A stretch of 64,000 nt of DNA from Anolis sagrei (lineage: Eukaryota > Chordata > Lepidosauria > Squamata > Anolidae), in assembly GCF_037176765.1 (NCBI RefSeq), contig NC_090025.1:146192758-146256757 (forward strand). Reading direction: 5' to 3'. The notes under the pieces were generated by a model, which searched no databases, was not told the origin of the DNA, and saw only the letters and a list, made by a program, of their open reading frames with translations. The position numbers and the translations under genes are program-made. This document shows, one piece after another, positions 1 through 11,000 of this stretch (within the stretch, counting starts at the first letter, position 1; each line of letters begins with the position of its first letter).

Positions 1-156
1 ACACCAATGAAATTCAGTCCAACTTCTAGCCAGATGCATTGGATCAAGACTGTGACATGCCCATCAAAATGTTATTTTCCAATTTGCTTAGCCATCACTA
101 TGTTATGTATTTTAGCCAGATCATTAAGAAGTGACATTTCTGTTCAGCTCAAAACA

Positions 157-335
157 ATTTATTTATTTGCAATATTTCTATCCCGCCTTCCTCAAGCCCA
201 TAGGCGACTCAAGGCGGCTTACAACTCGGCAAACATTTGATGCCGCAGTCATATACAGTATAAAATTTAAAACATTTAAACAAATTTATAAGATCACACA
301 ATAAAAACAATTAAAAACATATAAAGTACAGAAAT
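157..335 (-). mobile_element. LINE 3' end fragment (L2-like tail)
   Basis: On the minus strand this reads as the standard LINE 3' tail. A short conserved stretch for a 'gagttgtaagccgcct'-type motif is followed by A/T-rich repeats of the aataaataaa kind. Copies with the same tail recur at 9585, 12215, 18548, 40510 and 47473. It lies in the intron beyond exon 4 of the RIC3-like gene. Confidence 0.55.
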
Positions 336-412
336 ATAATTTTTGAATGCCTAATAGAATTCAAAAGCATATTATTAAAGCAAAATGTTATGGTTTACCC
401 TGATTTACTTAC

Positions 413-3400
413 CAGCTCGAAAGTGGATCTAACTGAGTTAACAAAGAATTCAGCATTTTCTCTGTTTGAGCTAGATGTTGCTCCAGCTCCAAAAGCTGAT
501 GTTCTACAAGTGAGAACAAACACTTACTAAATGAGTCTAGTGGTTTTGTTAACAACATGCATGCACATTTCCAAAAATAGTGACTATTTTTGTGACAAAC
601 ATGTAAAGAAGAAATTTTGTAACTCGATGGGATTTAAAGCATTCTATTAACTAGGCCTCATGAAAGTTTTATATTGTTCAGGTTAAAGATGCATTAAGTT
701 ACACAATTAAGTAAAAGAATTTTCAAAAGCCTTCTTTTCTAGGAGGGTAAGGAAACAAATAATGTATTGCAAGATTTCATATACAAGACAGATTTGTATG
801 GAAATCAAATATACATCAAGTTTCATTTCCAGCATGGTTGTTCTCCTAAAACTTCCAGTCTCCAAACAGACTGGGTAATGCCTACACATTTTCCTAGAAA
901 TAGTTTTATGAGGAAGCTTTGGTAAAAAGATCAATAAGATGTGGGCAGAATGCATTTCTCATAAAATTGTAGAATATTCTTACAATACAACCCCCATGTG
1001 CAATCCACAAAACACGGTATATTATACACTTTTAAAAACCAATTTAGTTTAATAAGCCCAATGTGATCAAATAGATAAACATACCGTTCAAATCTAATTT
1101 GGCAATCATTTTTCAAGAATTTAAAAAGAATTACCTTCAACTAATTATTCTTAGAACTGAGGAATATTTAACGTTACATTCAGTTTACTTCATTTTGACC
1201 AGACTCTTCAATAATCCGTCTTGTATATGGTGGTAAAATGGCAGGATATTTCTATGAATAAGTAGAGGTGTCAAACAGCTCATTGTCAAAGCATGCAATC
1301 AAACTATGATGTGTTTAGTTAACTACACATTCCCATTTCAATCACAGAATAAGTTATGGTTATCAACTTTGGAAGAAGTCAAGGCCTGAAGCTGTTTTAC
1401 CATGCTTTGGCTTGTTCCAAACTGGCAATTAAAACTTCCCAGTTCAGATAAAATGAAAAGCATGTTAAACCCTCTTCATTTCATCACAAATTACATAAAA
1501 GGATAAGCAAAAGAATTACACTACCTGTTTCTTTTGTTTTATCTTCTGTGTTTTTCTCTTTATTTGTTAATTTTTCTTCTTGAGCTTTCATCTGCAATTG
1601 GTAAAATACATTTCTCTATAAAATGTATCAACAAATCTTACACTGTTTTAAAAATTGCAATCTAATGATTAAAGCCCCAAGACACAATTAAGCAAGTAAT
1701 ATCACTTAATGTTAGAAGCAAACTGTAATGGTAAGTTTTTTGTGGTGTAGAAGCCTACCTCTGTTCTTTCCATGTTATCACTTCTGAGTATTGTTTTTAA
1801 TTTAATGACTGTTATGATAATTTGGTTATAATTAATTGCTATTGTTTTAACTCTATATGTATTTATGGTTTTATACTGTGTTATTGATTTATGGATTCGA
1901 ATTGCTGCCTTTGTTAGCCGCTCTGTCCCCGTTCTCCCCCCCACCCCAGGGTTGAGAAGGGTGGGGTAAAAATGCTGTAAATAAATAAACAAATAATACT
2001 ACTAATCCTGTATTATCAGGTAGCAAAGCCATCTACTTCAATAACTAAAGTATACTTATATCAAGCTACGCATTACACCCTCCGACAAAGTGCCGTTTAT
2101 GAGCTGTCTTATTCCAACTAACCAGTTAAGATTGATTACAGTTTAGGGTGCAGACATACTAAACCACAGACAATCTACAAAAGAAGCCTTTCACATCATG
2201 GTCAAGGTGAACAAGGGAAAGAGTACACAAGTCTAAAACTTGCTGTGGTTAATCCTTCTTAAGAAAGAGACCTTTGTCTTGCCTAATTCAGTTAGAAACA
2301 AGATGTAATTTAATAACACTTTTCATGCTGCAAGATGAAAAAGTCCATCTGAAATAACTGTATAGAAAAAACTGCTAATATCCAAAATAACAAAGAGAAG
2401 GGAAACTAGCCTTCTCACTTGGCACGTCATATATGAAACCACATTTACATAGAAGCACACTGCAGAATCAATTCCAGTTGCATTAAAACCTATTGCCTAA
2501 TGGCCCTCTGGTTCCTTAATGACTACCTTTAAGAACTTGTACACAGCAAACACTCCCACACCAAGAGCATATAAAGGCATGAGCGTTAAAGCAAAATCTT
2601 TGCCATTTCCTCTGCTCCGTTCAGTCTTTATCTCCTTCTCCATTGCGTTCCTCATTTGTTGAATGCTCTGATACATTTTAGTGTCAGAATTTTCTGAATT
2701 CATTTGTGACTGGAGAAGTCTCTCAGGTCTACCTACAAAACAAATAGAATATTGCAAGTTCAGTCCAACTGAAAGTTCAGTACAACACATCAATTCGTAT
2801 CATTTGAGATTGAGTATTTTTTTTTGTATAGACTTGGACTTGCTTGAGATTTCTCAGATAGGTATAGGAAAAAGTACTTTTGCTGTATTTTAGATGTAGT
2901 TGGAGTGCAATTGCTTAAATCCCAGTTCCTGCAGGAAGATCAGAAGGCTGAAGCACAAAAATAATTTTCAGCAACTAATTACAAACCCTGGCTTATTTAT
3001 CATATTTCTTGAATTATAAGATGCATCCTAATTTCACTACCAAGAACCAAAATACCCAAGATACAGCTGTGATTCTAAGATGCACTTCATTTTTAGATAA
3101 GCATATATATAGGAGGAAAACATGGGTCTTAGAATTGAAAAAATGCAGTTGTATTGGATTTGATTTAACATATTTGAGTGTTGGGCTACAACTCTGGAGA
3201 CCAAGGTTCAAATCATAGCTCTGTCACGAAAATCAACAAGCTGATCCTGGTCAAGTCATATTATCTCAGAAAATCCCTGTGGTAGGTTCCCCTTTGGGTC
3301 TCCACAAGTCAGAAACGACATGAAGATAGACAAAGAGAATAGAATATTGCAAGTTCAGTGTACACCATTAGGTGCTGTATAGCATGCGTAAAACTATGTA

Positions 3401-4944
3401 ATAACATTTGAGAATTTTTTTGTTCCTGGTCTGAAAGTGTTATTTCCTGTTTAATTGTGCTCCAGAAACATCATTTTTTGTGGCTGCCACAAACTATGTC
3501 TAATTGGTTGAGTGTCTATGAGATATTCATTTAAAAACTATAACAAAACGTGCTGCAAAAACAGTTTAATAAACATTTTCCTTGTTTTTATGACAGAACC
3601 AATTAGGACATTACATTTATAGCCCAGGAACAAAAATCACATTACATTGTGTAATCTATGGGTGCATCTACACTACAGAATTAATGTAGTCTGACACCAC
3701 TTTAACTGCCATGGCACAATGCTATTGAGTTATGGCAACAGTAGGTTGGCATGAGCACTCTTTGGCAGAAAGAGACCTCATGGGCCATCCAGTCCAACCC
3801 CTTCCAAGAAACAGGAAATTTGCATTCAAAGCACCCCCAACATATGGCCATCCAGCCTCTGTTTAATAGCCTCCAAAAAAGGAGCCTCCCAACACAATCT
3901 GGGACAGAGAGTTCCACTGCTGAACGGCTTTCAGTCAGGAAGTTCTTCCTAATGTTCAGATGGAATCTCCTTTCCAGTAGTTTGAAGCCATTGTTCTACG
4001 TCCTAGTCTCCAGGACAGCAGAAAACAAGCTTGCCCCCTCCTTCCTATGACTTCCTCTCATATTTATACACAGCTATCATGTCTCCTCTCAGCCTTCTCT
4101 TCTGAGGGCTAAACATGCCCAGCTCTTTAAGCCACTTCTCATAGGACTTGTTCCCCAGACCCTTGAGCATTTTAGTCGCCCTCCTCTGGACACATTCCAG
4201 CATGTCAACATCTCCCTTAAACTGTGGTGCCCATAATTGGACAGAGTATCCCAGGTGTGGTCTAACCAAGGCAGAACAGAGGGTAACATGACTTCCCTGG
4301 ATCTAGGCACTAAACTCCTATTGATGCAGGCCAAAATGCCATTGACTTTTTTTGATGCCGCATCACATTGATGGCTCATGTTTCACTTGTTGTCCATGAG
4401 CCAACAATATGATGGCTGTAGATCCAATAAAACGATAACTCCCATATTCTAAAGCACTGAGCCATTGTAGTTAAAGTGGTGTCAGCCTGCATTAAATATA
4501 GATGAGGCCTGGGCAAACTTCGGCCCTCCAGGAGTTTTGGACTTCAACTCCCACAATCCCTAACAGTCTACCGGCTGTTAGGAATTGTGGGAGATGAAGT
4601 CCAAACAGTTTGCCCTGGCCATCATGATCTACCCTCTGATTTTTGCATTCGCGTCTGCATTTACAAAAAGGTTTGGGGGCGAAGAAAGGTGAACCGATAA
4701 AGAAGTCGAAGAAGCTGATTTGCAGCTCAGGCAACTCCCAAGATACATCGAGCCATCTCATCCCGATGGGAAACACGTTACCGTAGCGGTGCTGATGCGG
4801 TTCGTGACGGCTGGGGGAGGCCTTGGCCCCGCGGTTAGCCCTCCCGGCCCCGCCGAACATCCGGGGCATCACCACGAAGGCACACAGCACCAGCACCACC
4901 GAGACCGCCACCTGCTGCACCGCCGACAGCCCCAGCGCCGCCAT
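413..4944 (-). CDS. RIC3/CCDC107-family membrane protein, first four coding exons (5' part of gene)
   Basis: Coding exons read on the minus strand are 4782-4944, 2527-2732, 1525-1591 and 413-503. All four join in frame with GT donors and AG acceptors, in phases 1, 0 and 1, and the last donor at 412-411 leads off the window. The start is the ATG at 4944. Residues 8-26 are hydrophobic (signal anchor or signal peptide), as in RIC3. A polar linker follows, then a second hydrophobic segment at about 102-121 ending YKFLK, a lysine-rich microexon and a coiled-coil exon containing [19 protein letters not shown]. That coiled coil strongly recalls human CCDC107, while the N-terminus is more like RIC3. 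RIC3 is an ER chaperone for nicotinic and 5-HT3 receptors; the function of this paralogue is unknown. Reading through the exon 1 donor gives a 213-residue frame that I treat as intron. The first intron holds a CR1 and two MITEs. Confidence 0.8.
1775..1998 (+). mobile_element. LINE 3' end fragment
   Basis: An A/T-rich stretch leads to the conserved module for the Ser/Pro-rich reptile LINE tail (ccaccccagggttgagaagg) and ends in taaataaataaac. It is a 5'-truncated insertion in intron 2 of the RIC3-like gene. Confidence 0.5.
3180..3345 (+). mobile_element. Old tRNA-derived SINE, MIR-like
   Basis: A degraded B-box-like segment (aaggttcaaatcatagct) is followed by a MIR-like core (cctggtcaagtcatatta) and a tail resembling the BovB-type end (gtcagaaacgacatgaag). 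It is diverged, so the family assignment is tentative. Confidence 0.45.
3662..4497. mobile_element. hAT-type palindromic MITE split by a CR1 insertion
   Basis: The left half (3662-3770, beginning gcatctacactacagaatta) and the right half (about 4430-4497, ending gcattaaatatagatgag) are the two inverted arms of a MITE family. Other copies lie at 5100, 7308, 8420, 8900, 19330 and 21005. A minus-strand CR1 3' end (about 3771-4405) separates the arms. The minus-strand frame at 4045-4269 contains the CR1 motif [19 protein letters not shown], so the CR1 is the younger insertion. Confidence 0.65.
4503..4620. mobile_element. Palindromic MITE (gggcaaactt family)
   Basis: Terminal inverted repeats ggcctgggcaaactt and cagtttgccctggcc flank a near-perfect foldback of 'acttcaactcccacaat'. 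The family recurs at 14533 and 63645; the latter has a perfect 8-bp target duplication, which indicates a hAT origin. Confidence 0.65.
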
Positions 4945-5099
4945 TGTGGAAACGCCTCGCCCTGCAAATGCTGAAACAGGAAGAAGCCTCCGCAAGGAGG
5001 AAGCAGGACAGAGAACCATAGACTTGTGACAGGAACGTTCTTCTCCGGCTGCCCCTCTGTTTCTGCTTTCTCCTGACAACGCCCCCTGGTGGGCTCTGG

Positions 5100-5284
5100 G
5101 GGTGCACATTCCACACTGTAGAATTAATACCATTTGACATCACTTGAACTGCCATGGGTTGAACTGCCATTATAGTTTGGCAAGGTACTACTTGGGCAGA
5201 GAAGGCTAAAGACTATGATAGCATGTAGCCATAACAGTTAATGTGGCATCAAACTGCATTAATTGTGCAGTGTAGATGCACCCT
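5100..5284. mobile_element. hAT-type palindromic MITE
   Basis: It begins gtgcacattccacactgtag and ends cagtgtagatgcacccta, with internal arms carrying the 'aactgccat' and 'ggcagagaaggctaaaga' modules found in the sibling copies. It lies just upstream of the RIC3-like first exon. Confidence 0.65.
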
Positions 5285-5487
5285 AAGAAACCACTGTGTA
5301 ATTCTTGGGTGCCAAGTATTTTGAATGTCGGATTTTATTCAGATTTTGGAACATCTTTATTTACATATACATGCACATACACAACAGATCTGAGATCCAA
5401 ATTTTAACATGAATTCACTTATGTTTGATAGAGACATGGAGGATCAAAATTTAGGAAACACTCAACTAAAAACAATAGGTGCAAGGC

Positions 5488-5967
5488 TGATGCCCCTTCC
5501 ATACAGCCCAATGGTAAAGGTTTTCCCCTGACATGAAGTCGTGTCTGACTCTGCGGTGTGGTGCTCATCTCCATTTCTAAGCCGAATAGCCGGTGTTGTC
5601 CATAGACACCTCCAAGGTCATGTGGCCGGCATGACTGCATGGAGCGCCGTTACCTTCCCACCGGAGCAGTACCTATTGATCTACTCACATTTGCATGTTT
5701 TCAAGCTGCTAAGTTGGCAGGAGCTGGGGCTAATAGCAGAAGCTTACGTGGCTCCCCAGATTCAAACCTGCAACCTTTCGGTCAACAAGCTCAGCGCTTT
5801 AACCCACTGCACCACCGGGGGCTCTCCATACAGCCCTATATCCCAGAATATCAAGGCAGAAAATGCCACATTGTCTGAGTGTGGACTCAGATAACCCAGT
5901 TCAAAGCAGATATTGTGGGATTTTCTCCTTGTTATTCTGGGTTATAAGGCTGTGTGGAAGGGCCCTG
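5488..5967. mobile_element. Foldback MITE interrupted by a tRNA-derived SINE
   Basis: A minus-strand SINE occupies 5510-5824. It is flanked by the 12-bp duplication tccatacagccc at 5498-5509 and 5825-5836, inside a foldback MITE of the family with arms 'ccagttcaaagcagata'. Read on the minus strand, the SINE starts with a tRNA-like head (ggtggtgcagtgggttaaag, then a B-box-like ggtttgaatct) and ends with gcagagtcagacacgactt, which resembles the BovB 3' end. That fits the Sauria-SINE plan. ATG-started frames here are non-genic. Confidence 0.7.
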
Positions 5968-5969
5968 AG

Positions 5970-6135
5970 AATCCCTTATCCAAAATATTTAGGATCAGAA
6001 GTGTCTTGAATGTTTTCCCTCTTAGATTTTGGAATATCTGCATTTGCCTTCACAGATGAATAAGGAGATATCATGGAGATGGGACCCAAGCCAAATATAA
6101 ATCCATTCATGTTGCATATACACTTTATTATACAC
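5970..6135. mobile_element. Old Tigger-like DNA transposon fragment
   Basis: The segment around cttatccaaaatatttagg and gagatatcatggagatggga resembles a Tc1/mariner-Tigger-type repeat known from amniotes. A related piece at about 5325-5415 may be its other part, separated by the MITE and SINE at 5488-5967. This is by recollection of the family only. Confidence 0.35.
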
Positions 6136-6139
6136 ATAT

Positions 6140-7075
6140 TATTTTATTTATTGCATTTCTATACTGCTTTTCTCACCCCTGGGGGACTCCAAGCAGTTTA
6201 CAACATGATTAAATGACAAAATTCAATGCCTCACATATATGTAAAAACATATCACATATCTAAAAATAGCATATAACTGTGGATTAAAACCATTAAAACT
6301 ATAAAGCATCAGAAATAGACATTGACATAAAACATTAAACATTGCACAAATCCCGAGATTATCATTTAACTACTTCATTATTGCTTGCCCTGTCTCACAT
6401 TTCCACCAATCGCACTTGCGAGTACAATGGGACCAAGAGCAGGACCTTCCCAGCCGATCTTAGTGCTCTAGCTCACTCATAAAAGGAGATGCGTTCGGAC
6501 AGATAAGCTGGACCAGAACTGTTTAGGGATTTATAGGCTAAAGCCAGTACTTGGAATTGTGTTCGGTAGCAGACTGGCAGCCAGTGGAGCTGACGCAGTT
6601 GGTGGGGGGGGGGGGTGTATGCTCCCTGTATGCCATTCCAGTAAGCAAACTGGCTTCCATCCGTTGAACTGCTTGAAGCTTCCAAATAGTCTTCAAAGTC
6701 AACCCCACATAGTGCATGTTGCAGTAGTCTATTTGATATATAACGAGAGCGTTAACCACCGTGGCCAAGTCTGACTCCTCAAGGTACGGGCGCAGCTGGC
6801 ACACAAGTTTTAATTGTACGAATGCTCCCTTGGCCACCGCCGAAACCTGCGGTTCCAGGCTCAGCAATGAGTCCAGAAGAACTCCCAAACTGCAAACCTG
6901 TGTCTTCAAGGGGAGTGTAACCCTGTCCAACACAGGCTGTAACCCTATATACCCTGTTGGGCCTTACAATTGACCAAGAGTCTGTCTGGATTCAGTTTCA
7001 ACTTGTTCACTCTCATCCAGACCATCACAGATGCCAAGCACCGATTCAGGAAATTACAGCCTTTGACAATACATA
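6140..7075 (-). mobile_element. L2-like LINE, 3' half of reverse transcriptase ORF and 3' UTR
   Basis: The minus-strand frame 6538-6933 contains the motifs VTLPLKTQVCSLGVLLDSLL and LRPYLEESDLATVVNAL. These are the C-terminal RT region of the L2-like family whose longer copy lies at 45500-47145. The tail at 6140-6340 is the A/T-rich 3' UTR. It is 5'-truncated and frame-broken. A run of 13 G lies inside it at about 6602. Confidence 0.7.
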
Positions 7076-7079
7076 GCAC

Positions 7080-7305
7080 TTTTAATCCTTTCATGCATGA
7101 AACAAAGTTTGTTTATATTGAACTGTCAGCAAAGATGTCTCTATCTCAGCAGCTCTTGTGGACTATTTTGAAATTCAGGTTAAGAGATCATTGGCATGTA
7201 TCATTAATGGTTTTTAGGGACATTTCTTCAATACCCAATGCACTCCCAAACGGAAGTTGTCTCTGGAATGGGGTACTCCAGAAGATTCACAAACCCAAGA
7301 GCACA
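7080..7305. other. Intergenic stretch, nothing recognised
   Basis: This A/T-rich sequence lies between the L2-like LINE and a MITE. It has no coding potential, no recognised repeat ends and no RNA gene that I can see. Confidence 0.4.
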
Positions 7306-7307
7306 TC

Positions 7308-7454
7308 TACACTGTAGAACGGATGCACTGGTTCTTTGGTGAGTTACCAGCCCTCTTTGGCAGAGAACTTTGTGAAGCTAAAACTCCCACGACTCCATAG
7401 CATTAAGCCATGGCAGTGAAAATGGTGTCAAACTGCATTATTCCTACAGTGTAG
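7308..7454. mobile_element. hAT-type palindromic MITE, right-end truncated
   Basis: It begins gcacatctacactgtagaac and continues through the internal arms to actgcattattcctacagtg. The BovB fragment then abuts it. It is the same family as the copy at 5100. Confidence 0.6.
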
Positions 7455-7805
7455 GAATAATGAGTGAAGGAAGATAGATGCTTTTGAACTGTGGTGTTGG
7501 AGGAAAGTTCTGAGAGTGCCTTGGACCACGAGAAGATCCAACCAGTCCATAATTCAGGAAATAAAACTCGACTGCTATTGGAGACAAAGTTGAAGTACTT
7601 TGACCACAGCATGAGGAGACAAGAAAACTTAGAGAAGACAATGATGCTGGGGAAAATGGAAGGAAAAAGGAAGAGGGGCCGACCAAGGGCAAGATGGATG
7701 GATGGGATCCTTGAAGTGACTGGCTTGACCTTGAAGGAGCTGGGGGTAGTGACGGCCGACAGGGAGCTCTGGCGTGGGCTGGTCCATAAGGTCACGAAGT
7801 GAACA
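7455..7805 (+). mobile_element. BovB (RTE) LINE, 3' end fragment
   Basis: The frame 7491-7802 carries the C-terminal BovB signature: MRRQENLEKTMMLGKMEG, KRKRGRPRARWMDGILE and LWRGLVHKVTK. It ends in aacaaca, passing into an (AC)n(AT)n tract. It is 5'-truncated, with slightly altered frames at its start. BovB is the RTE element long known to be shared between squamates and ruminants. Confidence 0.8.
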
Positions 7806-7836
7806 ACACACACACACACACACACATATATATATG
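7804..7836. repeat. (AC)n/(AT)n microsatellite
   Basis: An uninterrupted ac repeat is followed by an at repeat. It grew from the tail of the BovB fragment and lies immediately upstream of the copy A promoter region. Confidence 0.9.
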
Positions 7837-7841
7837 CGCGA

Positions 7842-8005
7842 AGTGGAACAATCCACTCAATGGTGAGGGAAATTTTAGCGAAGCAGAAAAAACCATTCGC
7901 TCATTTGAGGGTGGCCCCCTGTCGGATTTAGGGGTGCGACTACTGGAGGGGAACTGTTGGTTGCGTGCGCAGCTCGGCGGTTTCTTTTAGGGAGCTGCTG
8001 CTGCA
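7842..8005 (+). promoter_or_regulatory. Promoter/5' UTR region of CAP copy A, shared with copy B
   Basis: The sequence from gaagtggaacaatccactca to the start codon aligns with 20513-20723 upstream of copy B. Shared blocks include 'tttttagcgargcrgaa', 'ggatttagg', 'gttggttgcg' and 'tttcttttaggg'. It is locally rich in CpG compared with its surroundings. I infer the proximal promoter and 5' UTR from this conservation and position; no TATA box is evident. Confidence 0.5.
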
Positions 8006-11000
8006 ATGGGGAAGGCCTGGCGCTGGCTTCTTCTGGGGGTTTTCGCCACCTCCATTACTTTGGGAGCAAGCCAGGAGTTCGCCCCTTACCCCGACATCAA
8101 CAACAAGGCCTTTATCAAAGAGTATGTCGACGCACATAACACATTCCGGAGAGGAGTCAAGCCCAGCGCTACCAACATGCTGTACATGGTGTGTGTGTGT
8201 CCTTGGAGAAAAGGCGGGAAAGTGAAACTCGTCATGAGGATCTGAAGAAAAGGCCTCTCGCCTCACAACTGGGTCCTTCCACACACCACTATATCCCAGA
8301 ATGTCAAAGCAGAAAATCCCACATCTGAGTATGGAGTCAGATAACACAGTTCAAAGCAGATATTGTGGGATTCTCTGCCTTGATATTCTGGTATATAGGG
8401 GTGTGTTGAAGGGATGTGTGGTATCCTTCGAGTTGTGGTTTCACAAGGTCTTTAGCCTTTTCTGCCAAAGAGGGTTGTTGCCCCATCAAGTTACAACTCT
8501 CAGGTTTCCATAGCCTTGAGCCAGGCCAGTTGAAGTGATGCCAGACTATCTTAATTCTCCAGTGTAGCTGCAACAGACATACCAACCGGGGGGGGGGGGG
8601 GGGGCTTCCACACAGCTATATAACCTAGAACAGTGGTTCTCAACCTGGGGTCCCCAGATGTTTTAGGCCTACAACTCCCAGAAATCCCAGCCAGTTTACC
8701 AGCTGTTAGGATTTCTGGGAGTTGAAGGCCAAAAACATCTGGGGACCCCAGGTTGAGAACCACTGACCTAGAAGATCAAGGTAGAAAATCACACAATATC
8801 TGCTTTGAACCGGTTTATCTGAGTCCACACTGACATATTCTCCTTCAAAGCAGATAGTATGGGATTTTATTCAGCTGTGTGGAAGGGACCCAGGAGTCAA
8901 AGGCTTGTTCACAAGTGTTGTGGTGTTACAATACCCGTGGTTTGCTTCTGATACTATAAATAAAGTGTTCTGATTCTACTGTAACTGCCATGCCAGAATC
9001 CTATGGAGTGCTGTAATTTGTAGATTGGTGAGGCATCAGAACTCTTGATGAGAGTATTTAGGGTGCACCTACAGAGGTCCCTTCCACACAGCTGATTATA
9101 TGGCAGTATGGGCTATGGGACCTTCCACACAGCCTATAAGCCAAACAATGAAGGCAGAAAATCCCACAATATCTGCTTTGAACTGAGTTATCTTAGGGCT
9201 CTTCTACACAGCCCTATATCCCAGAATATCAAGGCAGAAAATCCCACATCAGAGCGTGGACTCCGATAACCCAGTTCAAAGCAGATATTGTGGAATTTTC
9301 TGCCTTGATATTCTGGGATATAGGGCTGTGTTGAAGGGCCCTGAATCCACACTGACTTACATCCTAATTCAAAGCAGAAAATGTGGAATTTTGTTTAGCT
9401 GTGTGGAAGGGCCTTCCACACAGTCATACAACCCAGAATATTAAGGCAAGTAGTCCATAATATCTGCTTTGAACTGGGTTAAAAGTCGCCTCAAGTCCCT
9501 TTTGGGAGAAGGGGCAGGATACAAAGTTTATTATTATTTATTTCTTGGGTCCACACTGCCATATAACAGTTCAAAGTGTTAGAGAGATAATTTATTATTT
9601 ATTTATTTGAAACATTTATATTTTAGCCTTCTCACCCCAAAGGGGACATAAAACAAATACAAATATACACAAACATTAAAATCAGTCATATCTACTTTAA
9701 AATTAGCTGTTTTAAACCATCTCGAGACATCACGCTGGCTCCGGTCAGCGGAGTAGGTTCACTATTGTTGCATCATTGCACTGCCCCAAAGGCTTGGTCC
9801 CACAGCCATGTCTTTACAATCTTTCTGAAGGACAGGAGGGAGGGGGCTGATCTAATCTCGCCAGGAAGGGAGTTCCATAATGGGGGGGGGGGGGATTACT
9901 GAGAAGGCCCTGTCTCTCGTCCCACCAAACGCGCTTCTGACAATGGCGGGATCAAGAGCATGGCCTCCCCAGAAGACATTAGTCTTTACGGTGGTTCATA
10001 AAGATAGATGCGTTCAGACATAATGTGGGATTTTATACAGCTGTGTGGAAGGGAACCTAGAGTGTCTCACTGCTGATTCTCTAGTTGTAATCTCTCAATT
10101 TGAGGGAGCTTTCCTATTTAATACAGTGTCCTTTTTTGATAGCATCTGTGTACTGCAATCTGAGGGTCATTTTGGGGAGTCCTCGTCCCAAAAGGGGGAG
10201 ATTTTTCAGTTGAAAACACATAAGTATTTTAAGTTGGATAATGAAAGGTCTGTGTACCAAGTTGAGTCCAGATTCATCAAGCCATGTAGGAGCCTTTGTG
10301 AAACAAACTTCCACACAGCCATACCTCTCTCTCACACACACACACACACACTGGTATTACAGTGTTCCCTCGCTACTTCGCGGTTCACTTATTGCGGACT
10401 TGCTGTTTCATAGATTTCAAAAAATATTAATTTAAAATATATATCATGGTATTTTCGCTGGTTTGTTGGGCTTGACCGTTGCCGCAGCTCTCCAAAGCAC
10501 TTTCTCTCCTCAGTCTTTCCCTCTCTCCAGCCGCGAAGGGCCTTTCCTTCCTTTCCTTTCCTTTATTTTAAGTTTATAAAGATTTCAAATAGCGTATAAC
10601 TACAAAAATAATGTATAAATACTAAAATAAATAGAGCATCCCTACATTGCGTTTTTTCACTTATTGTGGGAGGTCCTGGAACCTAACCCCAGCAATAAGT
10701 GACGGAACACTTTCTCGGGCTCCTTCTACATGGCCACATAAAATCCAGATGATCTGCTGAAGGTTCACTTAGGCCACTTCTACACTGTTATATAGTCCAG
10801 ATCATCAAAGCAGGTAATCTAGATAATCTGCTTTGAACTGGATTATATGAATCTACACTGCTATATAATCCTGTTCAAAGTAGGTAATCTGGATTTTATA
10901 TGGCAGTGTAGAAGGACCTCAGTGAACACTTCCAACCTCAAGACCTTTTGCCCATGGGCGACTCAGAGCCCTTCTACATTGCCAGATAATCCAGAATATC

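Noticed and set aside
4492-5133. 213-codon minus-strand frame as one gene
   Set aside because: It reads through the exon 1 donor of the RIC3-like gene into intron and a MITE. The spliced model joins four exons in phase and fits the family.
5541-5894. 117-codon frame as a gene
   Set aside because: It runs across a SINE and a MITE and is antisense to the SINE.
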